Positions 8,903 through 17,312 are shown, counted from the first letter of the stretch. The stretch: DNA of 64,000 nucleotides from Proteiniclasticum sp043951855 (GCF_043951855.1 NZ_JBINJW010000004.1:1-64000), one strand, 5' to 3'. Made by a program: numbers and translations. The notes: generated from the sequence alone by a model not told the origin.

Positions 8903-10429
8903 TTAGGCCGCTTCGCTGTAGTTCACATCACTGACCTTGATGCCTTTGTATTTGGATGTGATGAGATACAGGGTCACCAAGAGGGCAAAGGAGACCACAA
9001 CAGACAGTGCACTTCCGGTGATGCCAGCCAGGAGATAGCCGATGAAGGAAGCTGTTCCGTTCATGAGCGCATAAGGCAGCTGTGTCTTCACATGGTCCAC
9101 ATGATCGCAGCCTGCACCGGATGAGGCGAGAATCGTCGTATCCGATATCGGGGAGCAGTGGTCTCCGAACATTCCGCCTGCCAGGACTGCACCGATGGAT
9201 GCATAGATGGGTGCACCTAAAGCCACGGACATGGGAATGACAAGGGGCATCAGGATCGCATAGGTTCCCCAGGAGCTTCCTGTGGCGAAGGACAATACTG
9301 CGCCGATCAGGAAGGTCACGGCTGGAATCAGGAATGCGGGCAGGTTGCCGTCTGTGATGCCGATGATATAGGATGAGGTGCCAAGTTCTTTACTGACGGC
9401 ACTTAAGGACCATGCCAGAACCAGTATGATTGCCACATTCATCATCTTGGCCATACCGCCCAGGTAGATGCTGAAGGTTTCTTCAAAGGACTTCACCTTG
9501 TAATAGACCATCATGGCAATAAGCACTGCAGCTGCCAGAAGGTATCCGGTGCTTAAGGCACCTCTGAATGCGCTTCCGGGCACCTGAGTGAAAGGGAAGC
9601 CAAGTGGTGCAAGAATCCCGAAGAGAGTGACGAACAGTACGAATAAAGGAACGAAAATCAGGGAAGACTTGCTTTCCTTCGCATCCGCAGTATCTGTCTT
9701 TCTCATGGGCTTGGATGTCTTCCAGTATTTTTCGCCGGTCTCCTGTACTCTCTTTTCCGCTTTGGCCATGGCACTGAATTCATATCCGGTGAAGGCTATG
9801 AGTGGAACAAATAGTACTGCCAGAATGGAATAGATGTTGAACGGAATGGACTTTATGAATGCGGTCCAGTCGGATTCAGTGATGCCGAGGAGTTCATACT
9901 CCTTCTGGATGAGACCCATGATGTAGACGCCCCATCCGATGAAAGGAACAAGGACTGCCACAGGAGAAGCTGTGGAATCGATGATGTAGGCCAGCTTTTC
10001 CTTGGACACCTTCAGCTTGTCAAAGAGAGGCTCGAAGATAGGTCCTACGATAAGCGGGGTACCAAGGTCTGAAAAAAATACAATGATTCCGCCGATCCAT
10101 GCCGCCATCTGCACTTTGGCTCTGGATTTGATGACCTTGGATGCACGGCTGGCAAAAGCAAGAGCGCCACCGGATTTTTCCATCAGGGCGATGAACCCGC
10201 CGATGAAGACCAGAAGCACCAGTACACCAGCGTTATAGGAATCCTGCAGCTGTCCGAAGAGATAGGTCTGAATGGTTTCGGTCAATGCAGTGATCGGGTT
10301 GTAGTTCACAAGGATCATTACCCCTGTGAGCACACTGGCAAAAAGAGCAAGGACCACATTTTTGTATTTGATTGCAATTGTTACAGCCAGGATTACTGGA
10401 ATAACGGATAAAAAACCATAATCTGTCAT
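8903..10429 (-). CDS. NhaC-family Na+/H+ antiporter-type transporter
   Basis: Polytopic membrane protein of 508 residues with about twelve helices and the NhaC-family segment GMFGDHCSPISDTT near residue 420. The family includes Na+/H+ antiporters, the malate-lactate antiporter MleN, and uncharacterised amino-acid-linked members such as YuiF. Its location as first gene of an ArgR-type-regulated unit with argH suggests movement of arginine or a related amino acid rather than simple sodium exchange, but that is inference. The start is followed upstream by a GGAGG site. Confidence 0.88.
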   Translation of the reverse strand: MTDYGFLSVIPVILAVTIAIKYKNVVLALFASVLTGVMILVNYNPITALTETIQTYLFGQLQDSYNAGVLVLLVFIGGFIALMEKSGGALAFASRASKVIKSRAKVQMAAWIGGIIVFFSDLGTPLIVGPIFEPLFDKLKVSKEKLAYIIDSTASPVAVLVPFIGWGVYIMGLIQKEYELLGITESDWTAFIKSIPFNIYSILAVLFVPLIAFTGYEFSAMAKAEKRVQETGEKYWKTSKPMRKTDTADAKESKSSLIFVPLFVLFVTLFGILAPLGFPFTQVPGSAFRGALSTGYLLAAAVLIAMMVYYKVKSFEETFSIYLGGMAKMMNVAIILVLAWSLSAVSKELGTSSYIIGITDGNLPAFLIPAVTFLIGAVLSFATGSSWGTYAILMPLVIPMSVALGAPIYASIGAVLAGGMFGDHCSPISDTTILASSGAGCDHVDHVKTQLPYALMNGTASFIGYLLAGITGSALSVVVSFALLVTLYLITSKYKGIKVSDVNYSEAA

Positions 10430-10523
10430 AATTCATTTCCTCCATATTTTTATTCTTGTTTTCGATGATTTTTTAAAAGCCTTCTGCAGAAGGAGAAATA
10501 ACTGGTCATTCTCCGTGTCCTCC

Positions 10524-10566
10524 TATGAATAAATATTTATGCAATAAATGCACTATTTATTCATAA
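10524..10566. promoter_or_regulatory. ARG-box-like operator of the nhaC-argH unit
   Basis: A core TGAATAAATATTTA (10526-10539) matches 9 of 10 fixed positions of the ArgR/AhrC box (TGAAT, four A/T, ATTCA). A second, weaker copy on the other strand (10550-10563, TGAATAAATAGTGC) touches the -10 box. ArgR with arginine would be expected to repress here. Confidence 0.65.
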
Positions 10567-10591
10567 TAATAGGCTTCGATGAGGAAGTCAA
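10563..10591 (-). promoter_or_regulatory. Promoter of the nhaC-argH unit
   Basis: On the minus strand, -35 TTGACT (10586-10591), a 17-base spacer and -10 TATTAT (10563-10568). It is overlapped by ARG-box-like sequence on its downstream side. The remaining stretch from 10592 to 10710 is AT-rich and holds nothing else I can call. Confidence 0.65.
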
Positions 10592-10710
10592 CCCCTTTAA
10601 TTGCAACAATTTATTGTTATACGTTTTCATTATCAAAATAAATTTTGTTATGAATATTCAAATTCAGTGGGAGTAATATAAGGGTGGATTTCATAGCACG
10701 ATAATAAGAG

Positions 10711-10764
10711 GAAAAGAAAACATCCCTTCGAGGAGAAGCTGAGCTTTCTCCTTGAAGGGATGTT
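10711..10764 (-). terminator. Strong terminator after pullulanase
   Basis: AACATCCCTTC (from 10719) pairs with GAAGGGATGTT (to 10764), with an inner GAGAA/TTCTC extension. On the minus strand the stem is followed by TTTTCTTTTCC. Confidence 0.85.
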
Positions 10765-10780
10765 GTGGTTCAATTTTAGA

Positions 10781-12835
10781 TCAGTCAGAGGAGAGAGGGA
10801 GAAGTCCTTCTGTCATCATGACAAGGGCTGAATGGGCCTTGAGAGACACTTTCTTCTGTTCAGTACGCCAGAGACACGCTGTTCCTGCCTGGAACTTGTC
10901 CACCAGGACATCCCAGCTGGCTTTGGGAAGTGTGATTTCCTGATCGGAATCACTTCCATTGAAGGCAACAAGGAAGGTCTGATTGTCATAGGGGTCTTTC
11001 AGGATATAGCTGACCACATTGGCACTTTTCAGTTTCAGTGGCGCTTTTCTTTCTCTTGTATAAAATAGGATATTCTCTTCAATCTCTTCCTGGGTTCTCA
11101 TTCTGAAAGCTTTGTATTTCTTTCTTAATGAAATGAGGCCCTTATAGTAGTTCACCATGTCGATGTTTCTGCTCTTCAGATCCCAGTGCAGCGCATTGAT
11201 GGAATCAGGAGAACGGTAGGAGTTATGGTCACCGTACTTGGTTCTCAGAAACTCTGCACCTGCATGGATGAAGGGAACGCCCTGACTTGTCAGCACGATG
11301 GCATTGGCAAGTTTCGCCATGTCTTTGATGGTTTCAGCGCTTTTTCCTTTATTCACTTCCACGAGCTTGTCATGAAGCGTCAGGTTGTCATGGGCTGAAA
11401 CGTAATTGATGCTCTGGCCTGGATTCTCCGCCCAGGGAAAATCAGTGTACATGATGTCATCGTAGTTGATATCCTTATGCTTCACAGCACCTGCGATACC
11501 GAACTTCACGGATTCTTCCTGACCGGCTCCACTGACGAATCCGCCCCGGTGATTAAAGAAGACATGTCCCTTGACGCCATCTCTGAAATCATCGTTGAAT
11601 GCACCGATGCCGGGCGTCTGGCTGATGTTTTTCTTCACCAGTCTCTTTTCTTCTGCCAGTGGACTTTCTCCACCGGTCCAGCCTTCTCCGTAGAGAATGA
11701 TGTCCGGTTTGATTTTCCTTAGCGCTTTTTCGATTTCCAGCATGGTCTGTGTATCATGAATGCCCATGAGATCGAATCTGAATCCGTCGATCTTATATTC
11801 CTTGACCCAATGGGTAAGAGAGTCGATCATGAACTTTCTCATCATGGGTCTTTCCGATGCCGTCTCATTTCCGCAGGCGGAGGCATCGGTGAAGCTTCCA
11901 TCTGCACTTCTGTGATAGTAGAGCGGTACGGATTTGTGAAAATTGGACAGAAGGCTGTCGGAGGTGTGATTGTAGACCACGTCCATGATGACGCCCATGC
12001 CGTTTTTATGAAGTCCCATGATGAGACTCTTGAGCTCTGTGATTCTTGCTTTGGGATTTGCGGCATCACTGGAGTAGGAGCCTTCCGGTACATTGTAGTT
12101 CAGAGGGTCATATCCCCAGTTGTACTGGCCTTCATCCTTGGATTCATCCAGGCAGTTGTAATCGAAGACCGGCAGAAGCTGCACATGGGTGATGCCCAGT
12201 TCTTTCAGATGATCGATGCCTGTGGCATGGCCCTTCTCGTTTTTCGTGCCCTCTTCCACAAAGCCCAGATACTTTCCTTTTGCAGCTGCGCCTGAATCAT
12301 GGTGGATGGTCATATCACGTACATGGACTTCATAGACCACAGCGTCCACAGGGTTTTCCAGTTCTGGTGCTTCGTGGTAACGGAATCCTTCCGGATCGGT
12401 GGTTCGAAGATCCAGAATACATCCTTTTTCTCCATTGAGGCTGACGGAGGTGACGTAGGGACCGGGTGTATAAGTCTTCTCACCCTGGTGGTCCACTTCA
12501 AGCAGATAGTAAAGACCATCGGCAAGAGCCGAAATGGAGAGACTGTAGGTTCCTTTGACATCCTTTTCCATGGGGTAGATGAAGAGAGGGGTCAAATCTT
12601 CCGCATTCTGATAAAGAAGAAGATTCACCTTGCTTGCAACAGGTGCCCAGAATTTCAGTCTGATTCCTTCCACACCATAAGTAAGACCCAGATCATCACC
12701 ATCGTAGATCAGGTTCGCCATAAAATAATCGGAGTCGTAGAACTCCGTAAGTTTTCTGAAATCCGGCAGGATCTGGGGAATCTGGATCTGTTCTCGCTGG
12801 AGAACGTCCAGTTCATTCTGCGTATTGTTTTCCAT
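10781..12835 (-). CDS. pulA: Type I pullulanase (debranching enzyme)
   Basis: Hydrolyses alpha-1,6 branch points of glycogen, pullulan and limit dextrins. There is no signal peptide in 684 residues, so it acts inside the cell, probably on glycogen or imported oligosaccharides. An N-terminal CBM48-like domain (about 45-140) precedes the GH13 barrel. YNWGYDPLNYN is diagnostic of pullulanase; DVVYNHT, GFRFDLMGIH (nucleophile Asp), YGEGWTGG (acid/base Glu) and VSAHDN are the four GH13 conserved regions. It stands alone between its own terminator and a gene-free upstream stretch; a TTGACA is present upstream at 12900-12905 on the minus strand but its -10 is poor. Confidence 0.95.
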   Translation of the reverse strand: MENNTQNELDVLQREQIQIPQILPDFRKLTEFYDSDYFMANLIYDGDDLGLTYGVEGIRLKFWAPVASKVNLLLYQNAEDLTPLFIYPMEKDVKGTYSLSISALADGLYYLLEVDHQGEKTYTPGPYVTSVSLNGEKGCILDLRTTDPEGFRYHEAPELENPVDAVVYEVHVRDMTIHHDSGAAAKGKYLGFVEEGTKNEKGHATGIDHLKELGITHVQLLPVFDYNCLDESKDEGQYNWGYDPLNYNVPEGSYSSDAANPKARITELKSLIMGLHKNGMGVIMDVVYNHTSDSLLSNFHKSVPLYYHRSADGSFTDASACGNETASERPMMRKFMIDSLTHWVKEYKIDGFRFDLMGIHDTQTMLEIEKALRKIKPDIILYGEGWTGGESPLAEEKRLVKKNISQTPGIGAFNDDFRDGVKGHVFFNHRGGFVSGAGQEESVKFGIAGAVKHKDINYDDIMYTDFPWAENPGQSINYVSAHDNLTLHDKLVEVNKGKSAETIKDMAKLANAIVLTSQGVPFIHAGAEFLRTKYGDHNSYRSPDSINALHWDLKSRNIDMVNYYKGLISLRKKYKAFRMRTQEEIEENILFYTRERKAPLKLKSANVVSYILKDPYDNQTFLVAFNGSDSDQEITLPKASWDVLVDKFQAGTACLWRTEQKKVSLKAHSALVMMTEGLLPLSSD

Positions 12836-13186
12836 CTATTTAATCGTTCCTTTATCAATCATTGAATCTGAAAAGCTTCCTATTAAGTCTGTTTATTAAT
12901 TGTCAAAATATCACAATCCAAATTCTAGGTTCATGATAACTGATTCAGTTTTTCGATACAAGGGGAATCCCTATAAAAATAAATAAATTATGAATTTTCT
13001 TCTCTGAGATATGTACAACTAAAGTTTCGCAATGGAGAAGTACATTCATTGACAGATTAGAGGGAGAATCCCATGGGGTATTGGGGTTCAGGCAAATGGA
13101 GCGAAAACTGAAAAAAGCTGCAGGGTGAAGAGCAGGAGTACGCTTTCGTCATTGAAATCCTGCGGACACATTTTAGAATATTTTCC
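12836..13186. other. Intergenic stretch without recognised gene
   Basis: About 350 AT-rich bases between the pullulanase start and the tRNA promoter. I see only a TTGACA-like -35 for pullulanase. Open frames here are short, lack ribosome binding sites and run into the tRNA genes. Confidence 0.5.
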
Positions 13187-13215
13187 TTGACTATTATCTT
13201 ATCTGAAGTTAGAAT
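13187..13215 (+). promoter_or_regulatory. Promoter of the tRNA-Leu pair
   Basis: -35 TTGACT (13187-13192), a 17-base spacer and -10 TAGAAT (13210-13215), ending 21 bases before the first tRNA. Confidence 0.65.
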
Positions 13216-13236
13216 AATACATGTGATTAAAAGCAG

Positions 13237-13322
13237 GCAGATGTGGCGGAATGGCAGACGCACTATCTTGAGGGGGTAGCGGGCAACAGCTCGTATGGGT
13301 TCAAGTCCCATCATCTGCACCA
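13237..13322 (+). tRNA. tRNA-Leu (anticodon GAG)
   Basis: An 86-base class II tRNA with encoded CCA. Acceptor GCAGATG pairs with CATCTGC. The anticodon arm CTATC-TTGAGGG-GGTAG gives anticodon GAG, reading CUU/CUC. The long variable arm CGGGCAACAGCTCG and GGTTCAAGTCC T-arm are present. Confidence 0.95.
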
Positions 13323-13345
13323 TTTAATCATTTTAAACTGAATAT

Positions 13346-13430
13346 GCAGATGTGGCGAAATTGGCAGACGCACTAGACTTAGGATCTAGCGCCGAGAGGC
13401 GTGGGGGTTCGACTCCCTTCATCTGCACCA
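13346..13430 (+). tRNA. tRNA-Leu (anticodon TAG)
   Basis: An 85-base class II tRNA with encoded CCA, 23 bases after the first. The acceptor stem is the same. The anticodon arm CTAGA-CTTAGGA-TCTAG gives anticodon TAG, reading CUN codons. The variable arm is CGCCGAGAGGCG and the T-arm GGGTTCGACTCCC. Probably one transcript with the preceding tRNA; a T-rich run follows near 13460. Confidence 0.96.
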
Positions 13431-13517
13431 ATGGAAAGAAACTCTTTGTGAAAGCAATGGGTTTTTTTGTTTTTTAGGATGATTTTTTTCGCGAGCCAGA
13501 AGCATAACCAGAAACTT

Positions 13518-13562
13518 AAAAGGATAGAGAAGCATCATCCACGATGCCTCTCTATCCTTTTT
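13518..13562. terminator. Bidirectional terminator between tRNAs and CDF gene
   Basis: AAAAGGATAGAGA-AGCATC (13518-13536) pairs with GATGC-CTCTCTATCCTTTTT (13543-13562). A runs on one side and T runs on the other make it work both ways. A wider flanking repeat (ATAACCAGAA, 13504-13513, with TTCTGGTTAT, 13567-13576) encloses it. Confidence 0.8.
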
Positions 13563-13586
13563 CAACTTCTGGTTATATAAGATAGG

Positions 13587-14501
13587 CTATACAGCCCATT
13601 TTCTGTTGGAGGTGAAAGAAACGGTGATCCATTTGTCTGTCTTGATGGGAGTCAGCCTTCTCTCCAGTTCTTCCCGGATCTTATCCTGCTCCTTGATGGT
13701 CTGGACCAGAGAGTGTTCATCCACGATAAAGTCTATTTCCATTCGAAGCAGCTTTCTTCTCTTTGTCACACGGAGGAAGGATTCCTTCATCTTATACTTT
13801 TCTTCGATTTCTGCAATCAGCTCACTTAGCTTATTTGCAAGTTCTCCTTCGGGAGACATGCCCAGAACATCTCTTAAAGCCATCTTGATGGAGACGAAAG
13901 GCACCTTGGCAAAGCTTGCGGCCATGAGGATCACAATCATCGGGTCGATGTAGGGAAGAAGCCCTGTAAACACCTGATAGCGCTGCATAAGAAATACCAG
14001 AGCGAAGGTGAGGAGCACACCGAAACTTGCATAGGTGTCAAACAGCCACTGTGAGGATTCTGCAGTGAGGAGCATGGAGCTGTGCTTCTTTGATTTTCTC
14101 TTCAGATGCAGATACATGAAAAGACATGCAATGGATGAGAAAAGTGAATACAGAAGCGCCGTGTCTGTATCAACTGCTATGCCGCCTTGCGAAATGGTAT
14201 AAGTGGCGTTGATGACGGATACGGAAAGTATGAGCAGGATGGCAGAGTATTTTACAATGACCACAAGGGGTTCCACAATGGACTTGCCAAAGGGGAATTT
14301 CTTCCAGTCGCTTTTTGCCATGAACCTGGCGGACGCCAGAGACAGGTAGGACAGAATCACACTGACGAGGGAATAGAGTCCGTCAAACATGATCATCTGG
14401 GATTTCGCCAGAAGCCCTGCGCTCACCCCTACAACAGAGAAAGCGATGGAGAGTATAACAGAATGAATCAATAATTTCTTTTCGATTTTTAGCGTCGACA
14501 T
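13587..14501 (-). CDS. Cation-diffusion-facilitator-like membrane transporter with altered metal site
   Basis: A 304-residue protein with about six membrane helices and a C-terminal cytoplasmic domain, the CDF (cation efflux) layout. In helix 2 the usual DxxxD/HxxxD metal pair reads FDGLYS, keeping only the first Asp. In helix 5 the usual HxxxD reads QWLFD, keeping only the Asp. Two of four tetrahedral ligands therefore seem lost, so zinc transport is doubtful. It lies downstream of the TetR gene on the same strand and may share its control. ATG 14501 and TTG 14522 are both possible starts; neither has a good ribosome site. Confidence 0.75.
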   Translation of the reverse strand: MSTLKIEKKLLIHSVILSIAFSVVGVSAGLLAKSQMIMFDGLYSLVSVILSYLSLASARFMAKSDWKKFPFGKSIVEPLVVIVKYSAILLILSVSVINATYTISQGGIAVDTDTALLYSLFSSIACLFMYLHLKRKSKKHSSMLLTAESSQWLFDTYASFGVLLTFALVFLMQRYQVFTGLLPYIDPMIVILMAASFAKVPFVSIKMALRDVLGMSPEGELANKLSELIAEIEEKYKMKESFLRVTKRRKLLRMEIDFIVDEHSLVQTIKEQDKIREELERRLTPIKTDKWITVSFTSNRKWAV

Positions 14502-14630
14502 GATACTTTTTGCGGTTTCCAAACTGATTTCTTGTGAGGTTCCGCACCCCTTGGAAATCCGCGGTCAGCACTCCTTTCATAATGTGATGAGATTGTTGGT
14601 TTTATATGGAATCTATGATTTCTGTTTTAT

Positions 14631-15200
14631 TCAGGAAGTGATGGCTTCATAGATAAATGTTTTCAGCTGCTCTTTCGATCGGGTTTCCTGAAAGTTCTCC
14701 GTCTCCATGAGATAGACCTGCTCTGCACCATGTTCGAGTAAACCGATGATGAAGTTTGAGAGGTAGGAGAGATCAAAGGATTTCAGGATCAGGTTCTTTT
14801 CCCTGTAGAAGGACAGTTTCTCTGTGAGCCACGCATAGAAAGGGATATACAGGTTTTCCCACTCCTTGAAGGAGGAATAGTACGCTGTACCTGAATAGAT
14901 GAATCCGATGAGCTTCTTGTGCTTCAGCGTCATCTCATACATGAGATCCGTGAGCAGAGAAATGAATTCCTTTAATGGAGTCTCCTCGTGGAGGGGAAGT
15001 GCTTGGGCTTCCTTCAGAATGTCCTCTATGATATGAGAAGCGATGCCCAGTACCAGTTCACTTTTGGACTGGAAATAGAGATAGAAGGTTCCTTGGGCGA
15101 CACCTGCTTTTTTCACGATCTGGGAAACGGAGGTTTTTGAAAATCCGTTTTCACCCATGAGGTCCACGGCAGCCCATAGTATGGCTTCTCTCTTATTCAA
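14631..15200 (-). CDS. TetR-family transcriptional repressor
   Basis: A 189-residue regulator with an N-terminal helix-turn-helix (about 19-52: FSKTSVSQIVKKAGVAQGTF then YLYFQSKSEL), the classic TetR pattern, and a helical ligand domain of unknown specificity. The start is TTG behind an AAAGGAG site 12 bases away; no ATG fits. A perfect palindrome lies just downstream of its -10 box, so it probably represses itself. A site with the same TGAC-N5-GTCA form precedes the ABC/FtsX transporter at 62.4 kb. Confidence 0.9.
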   Translation of the reverse strand: MNKREAILWAAVDLMGENGFSKTSVSQIVKKAGVAQGTFYLYFQSKSELVLGIASHIIEDILKEAQALPLHEETPLKEFISLLTDLMYEMTLKHKKLIGFIYSGTAYYSSFKEWENLYIPFYAWLTEKLSFYREKNLILKSFDLSYLSNFIIGLLEHGAEQVYLMETENFQETRSKEQLKTFIYEAITS

Positions 15201-15231
15201 TGGTCATCAGATCTCCTTTCCTTATAAAATG

Positions 15232-15248
15232 AATGACTGTCAGTCATT
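15232..15248. promoter_or_regulatory. TetR operator (perfect palindrome)
   Basis: AATGACTG-T-CAGTCATT is a perfect 8+1+8 palindrome located 8 to 24 bases downstream of the tetR -10 box. Position and symmetry fit autorepression. Confidence 0.7.
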
Positions 15249-15256
15249 TTCATCTA

Positions 15257-15285
15257 AGAATACCATGGATTCCGAAAAGTGTCAA
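15257..15285 (-). promoter_or_regulatory. Promoter of tetR
   Basis: Minus strand -35 TTGACA (15280-15285), 17-base spacer, -10 TATTCT (15257-15262). Confidence 0.7.
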
Positions 15286-15399
15286 ATATCAAAGGTTTTC
15301 AGATGTGAACCAAGTCTAACATTTCTTTAAAGACTTTTGGAACCAGTAGTTATCAGAATCTTCAGATGCTATACTTAGTAGAAAGGAGTGTGAATTTTT

Positions 15400-15969
15400 A
15401 TGGATTTATCAAGTCTACTGAATTCCGTCATGGGAAACGAGAAGATTTTGGAAGAACTGAGCAGAAAAGTGCAGGCGAGCCCTGATGAGGTAAGAAAGGC
15501 TGCAAGCCTTGGTGTTCCGACCCTGGTGGAAGCACTGGACCGAAATGCCAGAGAACCCCAGAGCAGAGAATCCCTGGCAAAGGCCCTGGAAGATCACAAA
15601 AATGACGATGTGGAGGATCTGGAAGGGTTCCTGAATCGTGTGGATGCCAATGAAGGAAATAGAATGCTGGATCATATCCTCGGAGAGAAGAAAGTGAAAG
15701 TGGAAGACAACATCGCGAGCAATTCAGGACTCGGCATTGGACAGGTTTCCGGGCTTATGTCCATGCTGGCACCGATTCTCATGGGTATGCTGGGAAACAA
15801 GAAGAAGGAAGAGAATGTCTCCAGCGGAAACATCAGCGATCTCACCGGTTCTCTTGGAGGACTTCTGGGGGGCGGCGGCATCATGGATATCGCCAAGAAC
15901 ATGCTGGATAAGGACAAAGACGGCAGCTTCATTGATGATCTCATGGGCGGACTCTTCGGAAAGAAATAA
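15400..15969 (+). CDS. DUF937 family protein
   Basis: A 189-residue soluble protein. The N-terminal ~95 residues (LSSLLNSVMGNEKILEEL, ASPDEVRKAASLGVPTLVEA) match the DUF937 pattern seen in YidB-like proteins. A second half has the pattern GLGIGQVSGLMSMLAPILMG followed by a Gly/Lys/Asp-rich tail (GSLGGLLGGGGIMD, LDKDKDGSFIDDLMGG). The function of the family is unknown. The ATG has an AAAGGAG site 12 bases upstream. It is divergent from tetR and ends at a strong terminator, so it is monocistronic. Confidence 0.85.
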   Translation: MDLSSLLNSVMGNEKILEELSRKVQASPDEVRKAASLGVPTLVEALDRNAREPQSRESLAKALEDHKNDDVEDLEGFLNRVDANEGNRMLDHILGEKKVKVEDNIASNSGLGIGQVSGLMSMLAPILMGMLGNKKKEENVSSGNISDLTGSLGGLLGGGGIMDIAKNMLDKDKDGSFIDDLMGGLFGKK

Positions 15970-16014
15970 AAGAAAGAAATAGAACAGAAGAAAGACGAAC
16001 CTTCTAGAAAATCA

Positions 16015-16055
16015 AGGCATAGTTCAGCAAGTAGCTGAACTATGCCTGTTTTTCT
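16015..16055 (+). terminator. Strong terminator after DUF937 gene
   Basis: A perfect 14-base stem, AGGCATAGTTCAGC (16015-16028) with GCTGAACTATGCCT (16034-16047), a 5-base loop and a GTTTTTCTG tail. Confidence 0.9.
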
Positions 16056-16123
16056 GTGCACAACTTCATGAAGAGGAAGAAAAATTATCTTATTTTCGTT
16101 TATAATGAAGACGAGGTGTCATG

Positions 16124-16822
16124 ATGAAGGAAACAGATATGTATGGAGCCATAAAGAAATATTTTGAAGAGCAGGGATTCAAGGTGAGAAGTGAAGTGAG
16201 AGACATCGATGTGGTGGCAGAGAAGAAAGATCTTCTTGTGGGCATCGAGATGAAGAAGGGGCTCACCATAGAGCTTCTGACCCAGGCCGCGCTTCGGCAG
16301 AAGACCTGCGATCTGGTATACATGGCAGTACCGAAACCAAAGCGCATCGTGAAGAACAGGAACATGAACAACATGCTGTATCTTCTCAAGAGGATGGAGC
16401 TGGGGCTTCTCTATGTGGATGTGGAAAAAGTGGAGATTCTGGAAGTCCAGGAACCTGCGTTCTACGATCTGGATCGTGGGCGTCGGGCCAAGATGAAGGA
16501 GAAGCTGCGCATTCTGAAGGAAATGAAGAAGCGAAGCGTCGATGGGAATAAGGGCGGGTCCAGAGGAAAGAAGCTTCTCACTGCCTACAGGGAGGATTCC
16601 TTACGAGCTGTGGCGCTGATCCGGTTGAAGGGAGTGGTTTCGCCGAAGGAGCTGAAAGAGCTTGGCATCAATCATACGCTGCTTTCCAGGAATTACTACG
16701 ACTGGTTCATCAAAGTGGACCATGGGAAGTACAGCTTGAATGGAGTGCATCCGGACCATGAAACCTATGGGCAGCTCATTGAGCACTTCGTGAATGAATA
16801 TAGGAATCTGGCTGAACTTTAA
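16124..16822 (+). CDS. DUF2161-type putative PD-(D/E)xK phosphodiesterase
   Basis: A 232-residue protein. The N-terminal part contains DIDVVA (about residue 27) and GIEMKKG (about 43), which fit the D and ExK elements of a PD-(D/E)xK nuclease fold as in DUF2161 proteins. The C-terminal ~60 residues look like a winged helix (LRAVALIRLKGVVSPKELKE, LLSRNYYDWF). The substrate is unknown. ATG 16124 is preferred over 16121 because GAGGTG is then 5 bases away. It stands alone. Confidence 0.75.
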   Translation: MKETDMYGAIKKYFEEQGFKVRSEVRDIDVVAEKKDLLVGIEMKKGLTIELLTQAALRQKTCDLVYMAVPKPKRIVKNRNMNNMLYLLKRMELGLLYVDVEKVEILEVQEPAFYDLDRGRRAKMKEKLRILKEMKKRSVDGNKGGSRGKKLLTAYREDSLRAVALIRLKGVVSPKELKELGINHTLLSRNYYDWFIKVDHGKYSLNGVHPDHETYGQLIEHFVNEYRNLAEL

Positions 16823-16932
16823 TATATTAATATATACAGCATGTTGGATAGATAGAAACAGTTAACCGGCTTAAGAAAAAAAAGAAAAACCGAAAATATT
16901 GCAAGAAAAGTTAGAAAATTCTTTTCAGGGGG

Positions 16933-16961
16933 TTGTAATCCGAAAAGAGTTCGTATATTAT
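16933..16961 (+). promoter_or_regulatory. Promoter of the leader-peptide/ABC exporter unit
   Basis: -35 TTGTAA (16933-16938), 17-base spacer, -10 TATTAT (16956-16961). Transcription would begin near 16968, about 50 bases before the leader ORF. The preceding stretch 16823-16932 is AT-rich with no feature. Confidence 0.6.
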
Positions 16962-17017
16962 GAAATAGGTTACAGACGATTTGTGTGTAATTTAATTTAG
17001 CAAAGGAGGTCACGAAA

Positions 17018-17143
17018 ATGATGAACAGTACAGTATTTGTAAAAATGAATGCACTTTATCTCGTAGACGCTATCGCTGCGCCTAATTTTAAGGATATGAT
17101 AATAGAAAAAGTTTGTGACCTGAATAGGAGTCTCACCCTATAG
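17018..17143 (+). CDS. 41-residue putative leader peptide of the ABC exporter
   Basis: A short reading frame starting MMNSTVFVKMNALYL and ending CDLNRSLTL, directly behind a near-perfect AAAGGAGGT ribosome site with 8-base spacing. It has no signal peptide, RiPP-type core or similarity that I recognise. A promoter lies 50 bases upstream, and two terminator-like hairpins separate it from a heterodimeric multidrug ABC exporter. Its last codons can pair with the arm of the first terminator. This is the layout of B. subtilis bmrB before bmrCD, where leader translation controls read-through. The leader role is inference; a free-standing small protein is the alternative. Confidence 0.65.
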   Translation: MMNSTVFVKMNALYLVDAIAAPNFKDMIIEKVCDLNRSLTL

Positions 17144-17205
17144 CCTTTGCATGACAAAAGCGTATAGAATCTGAGAAACCACAGGTTGCGACCTGTGGTT
17201 TTGTT
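17115..17205 (+). promoter_or_regulatory. Putative attenuator: antiterminator/terminator pair
   Basis: The terminator is AACCACAGGT (17177-17186) with ACCTGTGGTT (17191-17200) and a TTGTTGT tail. A competing set of nested helices is possible: GTGACCTG (17115-17122) with CAGGTTGC (17182-17189), TCTCA (17131-17135) with TGAGA (17172-17176), and CTATA (17138-17142) with TATAG (17163-17167). A ribosome at the leader stop codon (17141-17143) would break the alternative and favour termination, while one stalled earlier would favour read-through. Folding energies were not computed. Confidence 0.55.
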
Positions 17206-17263
17206 GTATGAAATTATAATTTCTTATGGTTTCATGCATTTCTGAAAATGAAATGAAGGACAA

Positions 17264-17312
17264 GTGGATCCCTTGTCTTTAAACAGAACACGCAGGTACT
17301 GCGTGTTTTTCT
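17264..17312 (+). terminator. Second hairpin pair before the ABC exporter
   Basis: Hairpin AAGGACAAG/CTTGTCTTT near 17264-17282 is followed by AACACGCAG (17287-17295), triloop GTA, CTGCGTGTT (17299-17307) and TTTTC. The second is a good intrinsic terminator, 60 bases ahead of the first exporter gene. Confidence 0.7.

Noticed and set aside
13057..13323. An 88-codon minus-strand frame
   Set aside because: It runs through the first tRNA-Leu on the opposite strand and has no ribosome site or protein pattern.
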